Shown here piece after piece: positions 49,800 to 58,008 of a DNA stretch of 64,000 nucleotides (position 1 is the first letter of the stretch; each line of letters begins with the position of its first letter). The DNA is taken from NCBI RefSeq assembly GCF_014490725.1, contig NZ_JACOQL010000005.1, positions 248,001 to 312,000 on the forward strand, given 5' to 3'. The translations under genes were made by a program, and so were the position numbers. The DNA comes from Paracoccus amoyensis. GTDB lineage: Bacteria; Pseudomonadota; Alphaproteobacteria; Rhodobacterales; Rhodobacteraceae. The notes beneath the pieces are model-generated. The model did not search any database. It had not been told where the DNA came from and was given only the letters and a program-made list of their open reading frames with translations.

Positions 49800-50216
49800 A
49801 TGCATAACGTAACCAGACTGCCGGAACGGCAGGCAGAACCCGAAAAGATCACGATCAACCTCGGCCATGTCGATCTTGGCCGGATCGATCTTCTTGTTCG
49901 CGAAGGCTTCTATGCCAACCGGACTGATTTCATTCGCACCGCCATCCGCAACCAGTTGACCAGCGAAGGCAGTTCGGTCGCGCGGTCGATTGACCGCCAC
50001 CAACTGGAGCTTGGGCTTTTCGATATCACGCGCGCCGATCTGGAGGGCTTTGCCAAGGCCGGGGAAACCCTGCACCTGAAGGTCGTCGGACTGGCGCGGA
50101 TCTCGGCCGACGTCTCGCCCGAACTGGCGGTGGCGACGATTGGGTCGCTGAATGTGCTTGGGTCACTTCAGGCGCCGAAGGCCGTCAAAGCCGCACTTAA
50201 AGACCGCATTACCTGA
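49800..50216 (+). CDS. CopG/ribbon-helix-helix transcriptional regulator
   Basis: From ATG 49800 the product is 138 residues: EKITINLGHVDLGRIDLLVR, EGFYANRTDFIRTAIRNQLT is the beta-helix-helix DNA-binding part; the C-terminal half (GETLHLKVVGLARISADVSP, ELAVATIGSLNVLGSLQAPK) is a separate domain usual in this family. The ATG at 49782 is rejected because it lies in the operator. It precedes the PHB depolymerase-like gene by 31 bp, an arrangement found in many alphaproteobacteria, and probably represses it. Confidence 0.85.
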   Translation: MHNVTRLPERQAEPEKITINLGHVDLGRIDLLVREGFYANRTDFIRTAIRNQLTSEGSSVARSIDRHQLELGLFDITRADLEGFAKAGETLHLKVVGLARISADVSPELAVATIGSLNVLGSLQAPKAVKAALKDRIT

Positions 50217-50247
50217 GGCCGTCTGCCTCTCAACAAGGATAATATCC

Positions 50248-51321
50248 ATGAACGATGATTTCGCGACGGCCATGCGCCGGGCGCTTGGGAAGACTCGTGC
50301 CAACGACCCGCTCAGGGCCACGGCAATCATTCAGGAAGCGCTATCACGTCAGACAGGTCACGCGCCAGGCGCCCCGGACCCGGTCGACCCGGTCGCCATG
50401 CGGTCTGGGAACCCGTTTGCCAGCCTGCTGCGTGACGGTTGCAAGCCCTGCGCTGGCGGCGGATTGATGCAGGGATTGCAATTGCCCACGCGACCCGCTG
50501 ACAAAGGCATCGACGTGCCAGAGGGCGCGCGTTACGAACAGCGCCATCATGCGGGCCCCGCAGGGTCGCGCAACTACACGCTTTATACCCCCACGGCCCG
50601 ACCAGAGGGTTTTGCGGGCATCGTGCTGATGCTGCACGGCTGCACGCAGTCACCCGACGACTTCGCCCGTGGCACACGCATGAATCAGGTGGCCGAAAAG
50701 GCTGGATACATCGTTGCCTACCCAGAGCAGGCGCGCGCCCATAACATGCAGTCCTGCTGGAACTGGTTCCGGCCCGAGGATCAGGCACGCGGCGACGGCG
50801 AGCCTGCGATTCTGGCCGGTATCGTCCACGACCTCGTGGCAGAGTTTCACTTGCCACAGGGTCGGGCTTTCGTGGCCGGCCTGTCGGCGGGGGGCGCGAT
50901 GGCGGCCATCATGGCACAGACCTATCCCGACCTGTTCGCCGCCGCCGGCATCCATTCCGGCCTTCCTGCGGGTTCGGCCAGTGATGTCATTTCGGCTTTT
51001 GCCGCCATGCAAGGGACTAGCGCTGCCCCCGCGCCGCATGGGACATTACCGATGATCGTATTCCACGGTATGTCGGATGCTACGGTTGCGCCGATCAATA
51101 GTGAGCGGCTGATCGGCGGATCGGGAATCGAGACACAGCATAACGGAAATGGGCGCGCCTGGTCGCACTTCATCGCCAACGATGGCTCGGAACTTTGGCG
51201 CGTCGCGCAGGCCGGTCATGCCTGGTTCGGGGGCGATCCGGCTGGTTCCTATACCGACCCTCTGGGTCCCGATGCATCGGCAGAGATGATCCGTTTCTTC
51301 AGGAAAATCGCCGAGGTTTGA
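50248..51321 (+). CDS. PHB depolymerase-family esterase
   Basis: A 357-residue alpha/beta hydrolase of the type-1 extracellular-catalytic-domain family. GIVLMLHGCTQSPDDFARGT (oxyanion HGCTQ), CWNWFRPEDQARGDGEPAIL, nucleophile VAGLSAGGAMAAIMAQTYPD, Asp in FHGMSDATVAP and His in QAGHAWFGGDPAGSYTD are all present. The N-terminus has no clear signal peptide, so it may act inside the cell or by another export route. It hydrolyses short-chain polyhydroxyalkanoates or other esters. It is probably under control of the upstream CopG-type protein. Confidence 0.88.
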   Translation: MNDDFATAMRRALGKTRANDPLRATAIIQEALSRQTGHAPGAPDPVDPVAMRSGNPFASLLRDGCKPCAGGGLMQGLQLPTRPADKGIDVPEGARYEQRHHAGPAGSRNYTLYTPTARPEGFAGIVLMLHGCTQSPDDFARGTRMNQVAEKAGYIVAYPEQARAHNMQSCWNWFRPEDQARGDGEPAILAGIVHDLVAEFHLPQGRAFVAGLSAGGAMAAIMAQTYPDLFAAAGIHSGLPAGSASDVISAFAAMQGTSAAPAPHGTLPMIVFHGMSDATVAPINSERLIGGSGIETQHNGNGRAWSHFIANDGSELWRVAQAGHAWFGGDPAGSYTDPLGPDASAEMIRFFRKIAEV

Positions 51322-51826
51322 AATAGCTAGCGCTATTAGGCAGGCGCGCGACCTTGAGTTGGCGACTGACGGTCAATGCAGTGCGGTCAGCATCATGACC
51401 TGCAGCAGAGCTAGAAGCTAGAGCCAGGCTTGGACGCAGTTGACGCCCGCGCCACCAGTGTCGCTGGAAATACTTCGGACGTGCGCATATCGATGGTAGT
51501 TCCTAGACCTTGGCCCACCGTGCCGGGCTTAAACGAAACCGGCCGGAACCGAAACTATAGCCTAGTGCTGCGTAAAGCCGCGGTCAGTCTCGGTTAGTTG
51601 AGCGGCCTCCCGCCCGGCACCGCGATGGTATCGATGACAGAATGACGCATACCGCGCCAATTTCGATGGTTGAAATATTTGCAGCAGGTCAATTTCCTCC
51701 CTGAAAGCTGTGCGATTGCCGAAATGCAAATTTTCCGGCTTTCGGTAAAGGTCGGAGCTGATGCGGGCCTGGTATCAGCTCAAATTTGCTTCATTGTAGC
51801 CACGCTATGATGGTCATGGAAATCGG
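51322..51826. other. Gene-free stretch
   Basis: About 500 bp between the esterase stop and the 48-bp repeat. I see no coding frame with good character, RNA gene, terminator or IS end. It looks like decayed DNA in an island scar. Confidence 0.5.
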
Positions 51827-51874
51827 TCACCTCAACGCCACCTCAACCCTTGGCTGCAGTTTTCGCGCAGGTTG
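51827..51874. repeat. 48-bp dispersed repeat, copy 2
   Basis: 46 of 48 bases match 9578-9625. The minus strand codes NLRENCSQGLRWR-stop, without a recognisable gene upstream of it. It lies about 120 bp left of the tRNA fragment. Confidence 0.85.
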
Positions 51875-51989
51875 TGCGGCCTAAAGCTGGTTTGTCCGGT
51901 CGAATGACGGAACGAAAATCGCGAGAAATCAAACGGCTGCCGCGTAACATGCTGAAATTGTTCAGTTTCGTGCTTTCCCCTCTGATCGG

Positions 51990-52032
51990 CTCATAACCTG
52001 AAGGTCACAGGTTCAAATCCTGTCCCCGAAAC
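51990..52032 (+). other. 3' part of a tRNA-like gene, probable attachment-site scar
   Basis: CTCATAA (CAT anticodon loop) followed by a variable region and the complete T arm ACAGG-TTCAAAT-CCTGT, then CCCCGAAAC. The 5' half is missing: no D arm and no TTCGGGG to pair with the acceptor strand, and there is no CCA. This is the pattern left when a tyrosine integrase uses a tRNA 3' end. It resembles tRNA-Met/Ile2 (CAT). Confidence 0.7.
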
Positions 52033-52061
52033 AAAAAATATCAAATATATCGGTGCGTTAC

Positions 52062-52086
52062 GCCCCGCCAAAACGCGGGGCTTTTT
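52062..52086 (+). terminator. Rho-independent terminator after the tRNA fragment
   Basis: GCCCCGC (52062-52068) pairs with GCGGGGC (52075-52081), with loop CAAAAC and tail TTTTT. It lies 30 bp downstream of the tRNA 3' end and was probably its terminator. 52087-52302 holds no gene; GAGGCGGAAAGGGGGCG at 52222-52238 recalls the prophage 26-bp repeat. Confidence 0.88.
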
Positions 52087-52302
52087 GCTGCGCGCAGACA
52101 AGGCAACGCTCAGGCAACACGGGCACGAAAAAGCGGTGCCGATGGCCCGCGCATGGACCTCGTGCACGCCTCTGTTGCTGCCTGGCGATCCTCCGGCTGT
52201 TATCCGCCCGCTCGTATCGTAGAGGCGGAAAGGGGGCGAACCTCGGGTGGAAGGGTGCCGGACCTAATCCGAGTTTCATGTGAGCAATCGATCTTGCTGT
52301 GG

Positions 52303-53712
52303 CTAGCGAAGCAAAAACCCCAAGATCTTATCTGCGAGCGTGCCGAAGGGCGCGCGCATCAGCTTCGACGCGTTCCAACGACCCTGACTATAAATGCCTT
52401 TGGCGTGGCTCATTGTTCGAAAGCCTTCGATGCCGTGATAGGCACCCATCCCGCTTGGGCCGACCCCGCCGAAAGGCAGGTCATCCTGCGCATAGTGCAT
52501 CAGCGTGCTGTTGATGCCCACATTTCCGGAAGTCGTACGGCCGAGAACGCTGCGCCGGGCGTCATCGTCGCCGCCAAAGTAGTAAAGCGCCAGCGGACGC
52601 GGCCTTGCGTTCACATAGGTGATTGCCTGGTCGATGTCGCGGTAGGTGACGACGGGCAGCAGCGGGCCGAAGATCTCTTGCTGCATGATGTCCATATCGT
52701 CGCTGACATCTAAAACCATCGCCGGGGCGAGCGTATGCGGACGTTCGTTTTCCGGCGGGTTAGATTGCGTGATGACGCGTGCGCCTTTGTCTCGGGCATC
52801 GTTAAGGAGGCTTTTCAGCCGGTCGAAATGGCGCTGGTTGATGATTGCGCTGTAGTCGGGACTTGCTGCGCCATTCGGATACATGTCCGAAATCGCGCGT
52901 TCGAAACCTTTGCTGAAGCTGTCCAGATCGTCCTCATGGACCAAAGCGTAATCAGGCGCGATGCAGGTCTGGCCGGCATTTGCCAGCTTGCCAAAGGCGA
53001 TATTCGCGACTGCTGCCGCCGTAGCCTGACCCGGAGCGACGATGACGGGCGACTTGCCGCCCAGCTCCAAAGTGACAGGCACAAGATTATCGGCAGCGGC
53101 GCGCATGACGGCGCGGCCAACCGGGGTGCTGCCGGTGAACAGGATGTGATCGAACGGCAGCGCGGTGAACGTGGCCCCGATCTCCGCATCACCAAGCACG
53201 ACCGCGACCTGTTCCTGGGGAAAAATCTCGCGCAGCATTTCGACCATCAACTGACTGGTCTGCGGTGTGAACTCGGACGGTTTGATCATCGCCCGGTTCC
53301 CCGCCGCAATCGCGGTTGCCAGCGGCATCATCGCCAGCGAGAGCGGATAGTTCCACGGCGCAACGATGCCCACGACCCCCAAGGGCTGATACTCGACCCG
53401 CGCGCTGGCGGCGCGATATGTCAGTTCCACATGCCGCTTTTGCGGCTTCATGAAGCGGCGAAGGTTTCGCGTCAGGTAGTCGATACCCTGCACGGTCGGA
53501 AGAATTTCCATCATCGCCGTTTCGTGGCGCGATCTGTGGCCGAAATCTTCACTGATCGCGGCCTCGATCTTGGGTCGGTTTGAAGTGAGCGCATCACGCA
53601 GCTTTTTCAGGTCAGCCTTGCGCTGATCATGGCTGGGTGCCCCTTCGCGCAGGAATGCATCACGTTGACGAGCAAGAAGTTCGGCGGGACTCGCGGATTG
53701 GAACGTCATCAT
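52303..53712 (-). CDS. Aldehyde dehydrogenase, coniferyl-aldehyde-dehydrogenase type
   Basis: A 469-residue ALDH. Substrate-tunnel Asn motif APWNYPLSLAMMPLATAIAA, NAD-site FTGSTPVGRAVMRAAADNLV, catalytic Glu ELGGKSPVIVAPG and catalytic Cys NAGQTCIAPDYAL are in order, with the C-terminal PFGGVGPSGMGAYHGIEGFR. Sequence and length fit the CalB-like class-3 branch that oxidises aromatic or fatty aldehydes. The final segment (LMRAPFGTLADKILGFLLR) may associate with membranes. It is divergent from a TetR gene with palindromic sites between them. Confidence 0.92.
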   Translation of the reverse strand: MMTFQSASPAELLARQRDAFLREGAPSHDQRKADLKKLRDALTSNRPKIEAAISEDFGHRSRHETAMMEILPTVQGIDYLTRNLRRFMKPQKRHVELTYRAASARVEYQPLGVVGIVAPWNYPLSLAMMPLATAIAAGNRAMIKPSEFTPQTSQLMVEMLREIFPQEQVAVVLGDAEIGATFTALPFDHILFTGSTPVGRAVMRAAADNLVPVTLELGGKSPVIVAPGQATAAAVANIAFGKLANAGQTCIAPDYALVHEDDLDSFSKGFERAISDMYPNGAASPDYSAIINQRHFDRLKSLLNDARDKGARVITQSNPPENERPHTLAPAMVLDVSDDMDIMQQEIFGPLLPVVTYRDIDQAITYVNARPRPLALYYFGGDDDARRSVLGRTTSGNVGINSTLMHYAQDDLPFGGVGPSGMGAYHGIEGFRTMSHAKGIYSQGRWNASKLMRAPFGTLADKILGFLLR

Positions 53713-53720
53713 ATCATCCT

Positions 53721-53776
53721 ATGTTGACAATAGCAACATTGCTTGACTTAGGTATCGAAGTGGGCGATGTCAACAT
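53721..53776. promoter_or_regulatory. TetR-type operator between aldehyde dehydrogenase and its regulator
   Basis: ATGTTGACA (53721-53729) is exactly inverted at 53768-53776 (TGTCAACAT). A further CAACAT at 53734-53739 makes an inner inverted repeat with ATGTTG. The sites overlap the promoters of both divergent genes. Confidence 0.65.
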
Positions 53777-53799
53777 ATCTCGTAATAGAGGCAAAGTTG

Positions 53800-54408
53800 A
53801 TGCGAGAAACGGGAAGGGATCAGCCCTATCACCACGGCGACTTACGGCGGGTCATTATCGAAACGGCGATGGATATGCTTGTCGAGCAGCAGGCATGGAA
53901 ATTTACATTGCGAGAGGTCGCCAGACGCGCCGGCGTCAGCCATAATGCGCCCTACAAGCACTTCACCGACAAGGCGGCGTTGCTGAACGAATTGGCCTTC
54001 CTTGGCTTTGATCGACTGCACGATAGCTTGAGCCTGGCGGTTCGCGCGGGTGGGGGTGACTTTGCCGCAGAGCTTGATGAGATGGCGCAGGCTTATCTGC
54101 GCTTTGGTGCCGAAAATCCTGCGCTTTACCATCTGATGTTCGGGGCCGACGTTGCGGCCGCAGCCGAACTGCACATGGAACCCCGTGCGCTTGCGCCATT
54201 CGACTTGCTGCTTGAGGTCTTGCGGCGCGGCCAGCTGGCTGGCGAGGTTATTGATCGCCCCGTTCGCGGTCTGGCGGCTGCCTGCTGGGCCCAGTTGCAC
54301 GGGCTGACGACACTCAAGCTCGACGGCTTGTTACGACCAGAAAAAGTTGGCGAGGATGCTATCGCGCAGGCGCTCGGCACTCTGCGCTCGGGCATGCAAA
54401 TGCGGTGA
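53800..54408 (+). CDS. TetR/AcrR family transcriptional regulator
   Basis: From ATG 53800 the product is 202 residues: YHHGDLRRVIIETAMDMLVE, WKFTLREVARRAGVSHNAPY, KHFTDKAALLNELAFLGFDR is the DNA-binding domain. The C-terminal ligand domain (TetR_C_33-like; LYHLMFGADVAAAAELHMEP, RGLAAACWAQLHGLTTLKLD) follows. The upstream in-frame ATG 53767 lies within the operator and is less likely. It very probably represses the divergent aldehyde dehydrogenase and itself. Confidence 0.92.
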   Translation: MRETGRDQPYHHGDLRRVIIETAMDMLVEQQAWKFTLREVARRAGVSHNAPYKHFTDKAALLNELAFLGFDRLHDSLSLAVRAGGGDFAAELDEMAQAYLRFGAENPALYHLMFGADVAAAAELHMEPRALAPFDLLLEVLRRGQLAGEVIDRPVRGLAAACWAQLHGLTTLKLDGLLRPEKVGEDAIAQALGTLRSGMQMR

Positions 54409-54534
54409 TTGCGCTGATGGCGCAGCATCAAAGCCATCGTAGAGGCGAACGGATCGGTGGCGCCGCAGGGCCGCTCGACAGGGCTTATGGTCAAATATAC
54501 GATTGAGAGCACGATTGAGATTTCGAGGCGACAG

Positions 54535-54954
54535 ATGAAGATCGGCGAACTTGCGGTTCAAACGGGACTGAGCAATTCTCGCATCCGCTATTACGAGCGG
54601 ATCGGCCTGCTCAAGGCGGTCGAACGTATGCCGAATGGCTATCGCAGGTATCTTGAAGAGGCGGTCGTCATTCTGAATCTGATCGTGATGGCTCAGGATG
54701 CAGGCTTCAGTCTTGAAGAAATTCAGTCCCTCGTGCCGGATGATCTTTCCAGGTGGGATCACGAGCTGTTGGCGCAGGCACTCAGCCGGAAGATTGCCGA
54801 AATTGAGGTGCAGCAAGCGCAGCTTGCCGCAAGCAAGGCCAAGCTTCTGGCGATCACAGATGGGATCGCCAACCGCCCCGAGGGGTTGAGCTGCGCAGAT
54901 AATTCAAAGCGTGTTCTATCGCTGGTGCCGATCAACACTTTCGAAGACCGGTAA
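54535..54954 (+). CDS. MerR family transcriptional regulator (copy 1)
   Basis: From ATG 54535 the product is 139 residues: MKIGELAVQTGLSNSRIRYY, ERIGLLKAVERMPNGYRRYL is the MerR winged helix; a coiled-coil dimerisation helix follows (DHELLAQALSRKIAEIEVQQ, AQLAASKAKLLAITDGIANR). A single Cys near the end (GLSCADN) does not suggest metal sensing. It precedes a MerR-type promoter at 55012-55043 and may control the decarboxylase-like gene behind it. Confidence 0.9.
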   Translation: MKIGELAVQTGLSNSRIRYYERIGLLKAVERMPNGYRRYLEEAVVILNLIVMAQDAGFSLEEIQSLVPDDLSRWDHELLAQALSRKIAEIEVQQAQLAASKAKLLAITDGIANRPEGLSCADNSKRVLSLVPINTFEDR

Positions 54955-55011
54955 TCTTACCGGCGTGGCGACAGCTTTCGGAACTTTTCCGATTTTAACG
55001 CAAAAGATCCC

Positions 55012-55043
55012 TTGACCTTAAACATAGGTTTAAACCTTATATA
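55012..55043 (+). promoter_or_regulatory. MerR-type promoter, 20-bp spacer (copy 1)
   Basis: TTGACC (55012-55017) and TATATA (55038-55043) are separated by 20 bp containing TTAAACATAGGTTTAAACCT. The stretched spacer with symmetry is the signature of MerR-regulated promoters. The same element with four changes is at 57947-57978. Confidence 0.8.
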
Positions 55044-55073
55044 GCCAGCGAACCGAAACCAAGGATCGCTGAT

Positions 55074-55330
55074 ATGCCCAATATATCCGACAGAACGTTG
55101 CCGTTGCGGCCACTGTCCGGCTGACCTGCCAAATCCTTCCAAGCCGTGCCTGCAACGCCAGGGTGACGGAAAACATGGCCGATGCCCAGCATCTGCCGGT
55201 TGGCTTCGCGCGGCCTCAGTCAGCATCGGGCAATGGCGGCATCCGTATCAGCCTGACCGGCGACGGCGTGATCGTCGCCAATTCGGTCACCGGGCCGGGT
55301 CCACATGAAGAGAGGCGGCGACATGTTTCG
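55074..55330 (+). pseudogene. Decayed copy of the 5' end of the old-yellow-enzyme gene
   Basis: After the duplicated promoter the DNA still matches 58009-58250 in patches. 55169-55197 (GAAAACATGGCCGATGCCC and on) differs by one base from 58105-58133, and ATCCT/CTGACCGGC, GTCGCC and GTCACCGGGCCGGGT blocks follow in order. Frames are broken and the gene stops after about 250 bp. This is a partial duplication of the MerR-promoter-OYE unit, now decayed. Confidence 0.75.
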
Positions 55331-55383
55331 AGTTCAAAATAGCATAGCCGACTGACCGAAACAGACATTAACAGGAGAACGGA

Positions 55384-56444
55384 ATGTTCAAGCTAAAATC
55401 GCGAAAAACCATAATTGGTGGCGTGCTGATCGTCGGTTTGGCCGCAGGCGCCGCCTTGCTTTACGGCCCAAGCCTGGCTTTGGATCGCGCCAGCATGAAC
55501 GAGCTTGCTGGCGTAAGCCCGACGGACAGAACAAGCAACGACCCAACGGGCGAGAATGCCACCATCATCGACCTGGCAGGGAATGAAGTGCCCGTCTTGC
55601 GAGACGGTCTGTTTGACAGATTTCGCTCCAACCCGCCGCTTTCCGTTGTCAAAGAAGAGCGGCCGGATCTGGACCTGAGCTGGTTCGAAACCATGCGCAA
55701 GGAAGAAAAAGACGTCGGCTTTATCACCTATTCGCCTAACTTCTATTACAGCAACAGCAGCATCACGGCCATCTACACGGCAGACATGTCAAAGCTGAAG
55801 GAGCTTATGCCTGACGAGGTTCTGGACATCGTCGAGCCGATTTCGTTCGCACCGGGCAAAGGTATCGTCGCGATAACCTCTTACGCTTACCACTACTGTG
55901 ACAATGACACCTATAACGAGCTTTCCATTTCGATCGTGACCACCAAGCCGAACAAAAGCAACTGGGGCCTGATTTCGCTGATGGGAGAGCTGAACGAGAA
56001 TAGTCTGTGGGGTTACGTTCTGAAGCTGCCGGTCGATACGGAACTGGCGCGGGTGCGTGGCGTGGTTGGCTATAACCTGCCGAAATGGCTGATCCCGATG
56101 GATTATGACGCCGAGGGCGATCAGATGGCGTTTACCTATTACGACGAAGAGGGGAATCCCGATTTTTCAATGGTTGGCAAAAAACTGGATGTATCGGAGA
56201 CTGAACCAGAGATCGGTCGCTTGAACTTCATCAATCTCGACGCGGAGGGCCGACAGACCCATGGCTATTCCGACATCAGGGCACTGGAAAAGCCAGCAGT
56301 ACCAACGCAGAGGATGTCCAACTGAACTTGTCTGATGGTCCGTTGTCCACCTTCATCAAGTCGCTCGGTTTGGAAAAGCTGGTGCGTTATGACTATCAGC
56401 CGGAATTCCAGGCTGCGTTGTATACGCCCGAGCTGGCCGAGTAA
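55384..56444 (+). pseudogene. Acetoacetate-decarboxylase-like exported protein, C-terminal frameshift
   Basis: The first frame (55384-56325, 313 codons) starts with a signal or anchor segment (IIGGVLIVGLAAGAALLYGP) and continues with an ADC-like domain: MSKLKELMPDEVLDIVEPIS, FAPGKGIVAITSYAYHYCDN, RGVVGYNLPKWLIPMDYDAE. It ends early, while the neighbouring frame continues with ASSTNAEDVQLNLSDGPLST, FIKSLGLEKLVRYDYQPEFQ to a stop at 56442-56444. One A is missing in the run at 56288-56291. Function in the periplasm is unknown; no catalytic Lys assignment is made. It may be driven by the MerR-type promoter at 55012. Confidence 0.72.
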
Positions 56445-56461
56445 GAATGGGCTTGGCTCGA

Positions 56462-56486
56462 CCTGCCCCCCCTTCCTGGGGGCAGG
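56462..56486. terminator. Strong hairpin after the decarboxylase-like gene
   Basis: CCTGCCCCC (56462-56470) and GGGGGCAGG (56478-56486) form a perfect 9-bp stem with a 7-nt loop. There is no T tract, but position 17 bp after the restored stop suggests a terminator. Confidence 0.6.
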
Positions 56487-56587
56487 GATCCCCGTAGTGT
56501 CGATCAGGGCACGAAGTGCGACTGAAGTTTGGCGGTGGATGCAAGGCGGGCCCTCGATTTTTGTGGCGCGGAGGCGCCGAAGACTGC

Positions 56588-56619
56588 TTGACCCTTAACC
56601 AGAGTTTAATGTTAGCGTC
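56588..56619 (+). promoter_or_regulatory. Possible third MerR-type promoter
   Basis: CTTGACCCTTAACCAGAGTT resembles the two CTTGACCTTAAAC promoters; the -10 (near 56613) is weak. It lies 130 bp before the haloperoxidase-like gene. Confidence 0.4.
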
Positions 56620-56720
56620 GGATAGGCGCATACTCGAATTGCATGGGCGCTGCCATCGTCAGCGGCTCATGTTGTCTTGGCGATGCGCCGAAAAGCTATC
56701 TGTTTAATGGAGTAATAACC

Positions 56721-57551
56721 TTGGGATATGTAACCACGGACGACGGCGTCGAAATTTACTATAAGGACTGGGGCCCCAAGGACGCGCCGGTCATCTTTTT
56801 CCATCACGGCTGGCCGCTCAGCGCGGATGATTGGGACGCGCAGTTGATGTTCTTCGTCGGCGAGGGCTTTCGCGTCATTGCCTCTGACCGCCGCGGACAT
56901 GGCCGCTCTCAGCAGGTCTGGGATGGGCATGACATGGATCACTATGCCGATGATACGGCAGCCGTGGTCAAGCATCTGGGCGTTCAGGGTGCGACGCATG
57001 TGGGCCACTCGACCGGCGGCGGCGTTGTGGTGCGCTATATAACGCGCCACCCCGAGGATAAGGTCGCCGCAGGCGTCCTGATCAGCGCGGTGCCGCCGCT
57101 GATGGTCAAGACCGCCGACAACCCGGACGGGATCGACAAATCGGTGTTTGATGATTTCCAGAAGAACACGGCCGAGAACCGCTCGCAGTTCTTCCACGAT
57201 GTGCCGGCGGGGCCGTTCTATAACTATGATCAGGACGGCGTGGAAGCCTCGGACCCGGTGATCGACAACTGGTGGCGTCAGGGCATGATGGGCGGGGCCA
57301 AGGCCCATACCGATGGCATCGCGGCGTTCTCGCAAACCGATTTCCGCGAGGAAATGAAAGGCATCGAAATTCCGATGCTGGTGCTGCATGGCGAGCATGA
57401 TCAGGTCGTGCCGTTCGAAATCTCGGGCAAGAAATCGGCCGAGATCCTGCCGAATGCCACGCTGATTTCCTATCCCGGCTTCCCGCATGGCATGCCCACG
57501 ACCGAGGCCGCGACGATCAACAAGGATCTGCTGGCCTTCCTGCGCCGCTGA
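56721..57551 (+). CDS. Non-heme haloperoxidase-like alpha/beta hydrolase
   Basis: From TTG 56721 (GGAG eight bases upstream) the product is 276 residues, normal for the family: GYVTTDDGVEIYYKDWGPKD, FFHHGWPLSADDWDAQLMFF, RVIASDRRGHGRSQQVWDGH, nucleophile Ser in THVGHSTGGGVVVRYITRHP, Asp in VLHGEHDQVVPFE and His in YPGFPHGMPTTEA. Such enzymes act as esterases or perhydrolases. The longer ATG at 56643 adds residues without family similarity. It sits among MerR-controlled redox genes. Confidence 0.9.
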   Translation: MGYVTTDDGVEIYYKDWGPKDAPVIFFHHGWPLSADDWDAQLMFFVGEGFRVIASDRRGHGRSQQVWDGHDMDHYADDTAAVVKHLGVQGATHVGHSTGGGVVVRYITRHPEDKVAAGVLISAVPPLMVKTADNPDGIDKSVFDDFQKNTAENRSQFFHDVPAGPFYNYDQDGVEASDPVIDNWWRQGMMGGAKAHTDGIAAFSQTDFREEMKGIEIPMLVLHGEHDQVVPFEISGKKSAEILPNATLISYPGFPHGMPTTEAATINKDLLAFLRR

Positions 57552-57569
57552 GGAAAGAGTGTCGGGGGA

Positions 57570-57935
57570 TCAAATCCCCGACGCCGCCTTGCTGGCTTCC
57601 AGTTCCGCCATCAGCGCTTCGATGCGCCGTTTGCGGTCGCGGGCTTCTGCGATCAGAGCAGTGACGGTATCTCGTTTCTTCGCCAGCATCGCCAACGCAT
57701 CTGTGCAGGACACGATATGTGCGCCGCCCCGAATCTCGACGCTGGCAATCTCACGCAGGGTAAAGCCGAGGCCCTGTGCCTGTTCGATAAAGCGCAGCAG
57801 GGCAACCAGTTCCTCGGGATAGTCACGATAGCCGTTTGCCCCGCGATCGGCGGGCGCGATGATGCCCTGACGCTCGTAAAACCGGATGCGCGAGGTGGTC
57901 ACGCCGGCGGCTTTTGCGATTTCTCCGATTTTCAT
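57570..57935 (-). CDS. MerR family transcriptional regulator (copy 2)
   Basis: From ATG 57935 the product is 121 residues: MKIGEIAKAAGVTTSRIRFY, ERQGIIAPADRGANGYRDYP, EELVALLRFIEQAQGLGFTL, REIASVEIRGG, then a coiled coil with one Cys (HIVSCTDALAMLAKKRDTV). It is divergent from the old-yellow-enzyme gene, and its start is 12 bp from the -35 element, so it surely controls that promoter. It is related to but clearly different from the MerR at 54535. Confidence 0.92.
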   Translation of the reverse strand: MKIGEIAKAAGVTTSRIRFYERQGIIAPADRGANGYRDYPEELVALLRFIEQAQGLGFTLREIASVEIRGGAHIVSCTDALAMLAKKRDTVTALIAEARDRKRRIEALMAELEASKAASGI

Positions 57936-57946
57936 GCGGCTGCCTC

Positions 57947-57978
57947 TTGACCTTAAACTTAGGTTCAAACCCTATATA
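57947..57978 (+). promoter_or_regulatory. MerR-type promoter, 20-bp spacer (copy 2)
   Basis: TTGACC (57947-57952) and TATATA (57973-57978) with a 20-bp spacer (TTAAACTTAGGTTCAAACCC). It drives the old-yellow-enzyme gene. The flanking CAGCGAACCGAAA(T/C)CAAGGA is also shared with copy 1. Confidence 0.85.
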
Positions 57979-58008
57979 GGCAGCGAACCGAAATCAAGGA
58001 TCGCGAAA

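Noticed and set aside
51990..52032. A functional tRNA gene
   Set aside because: The D arm, acceptor 5' strand and CCA are missing.
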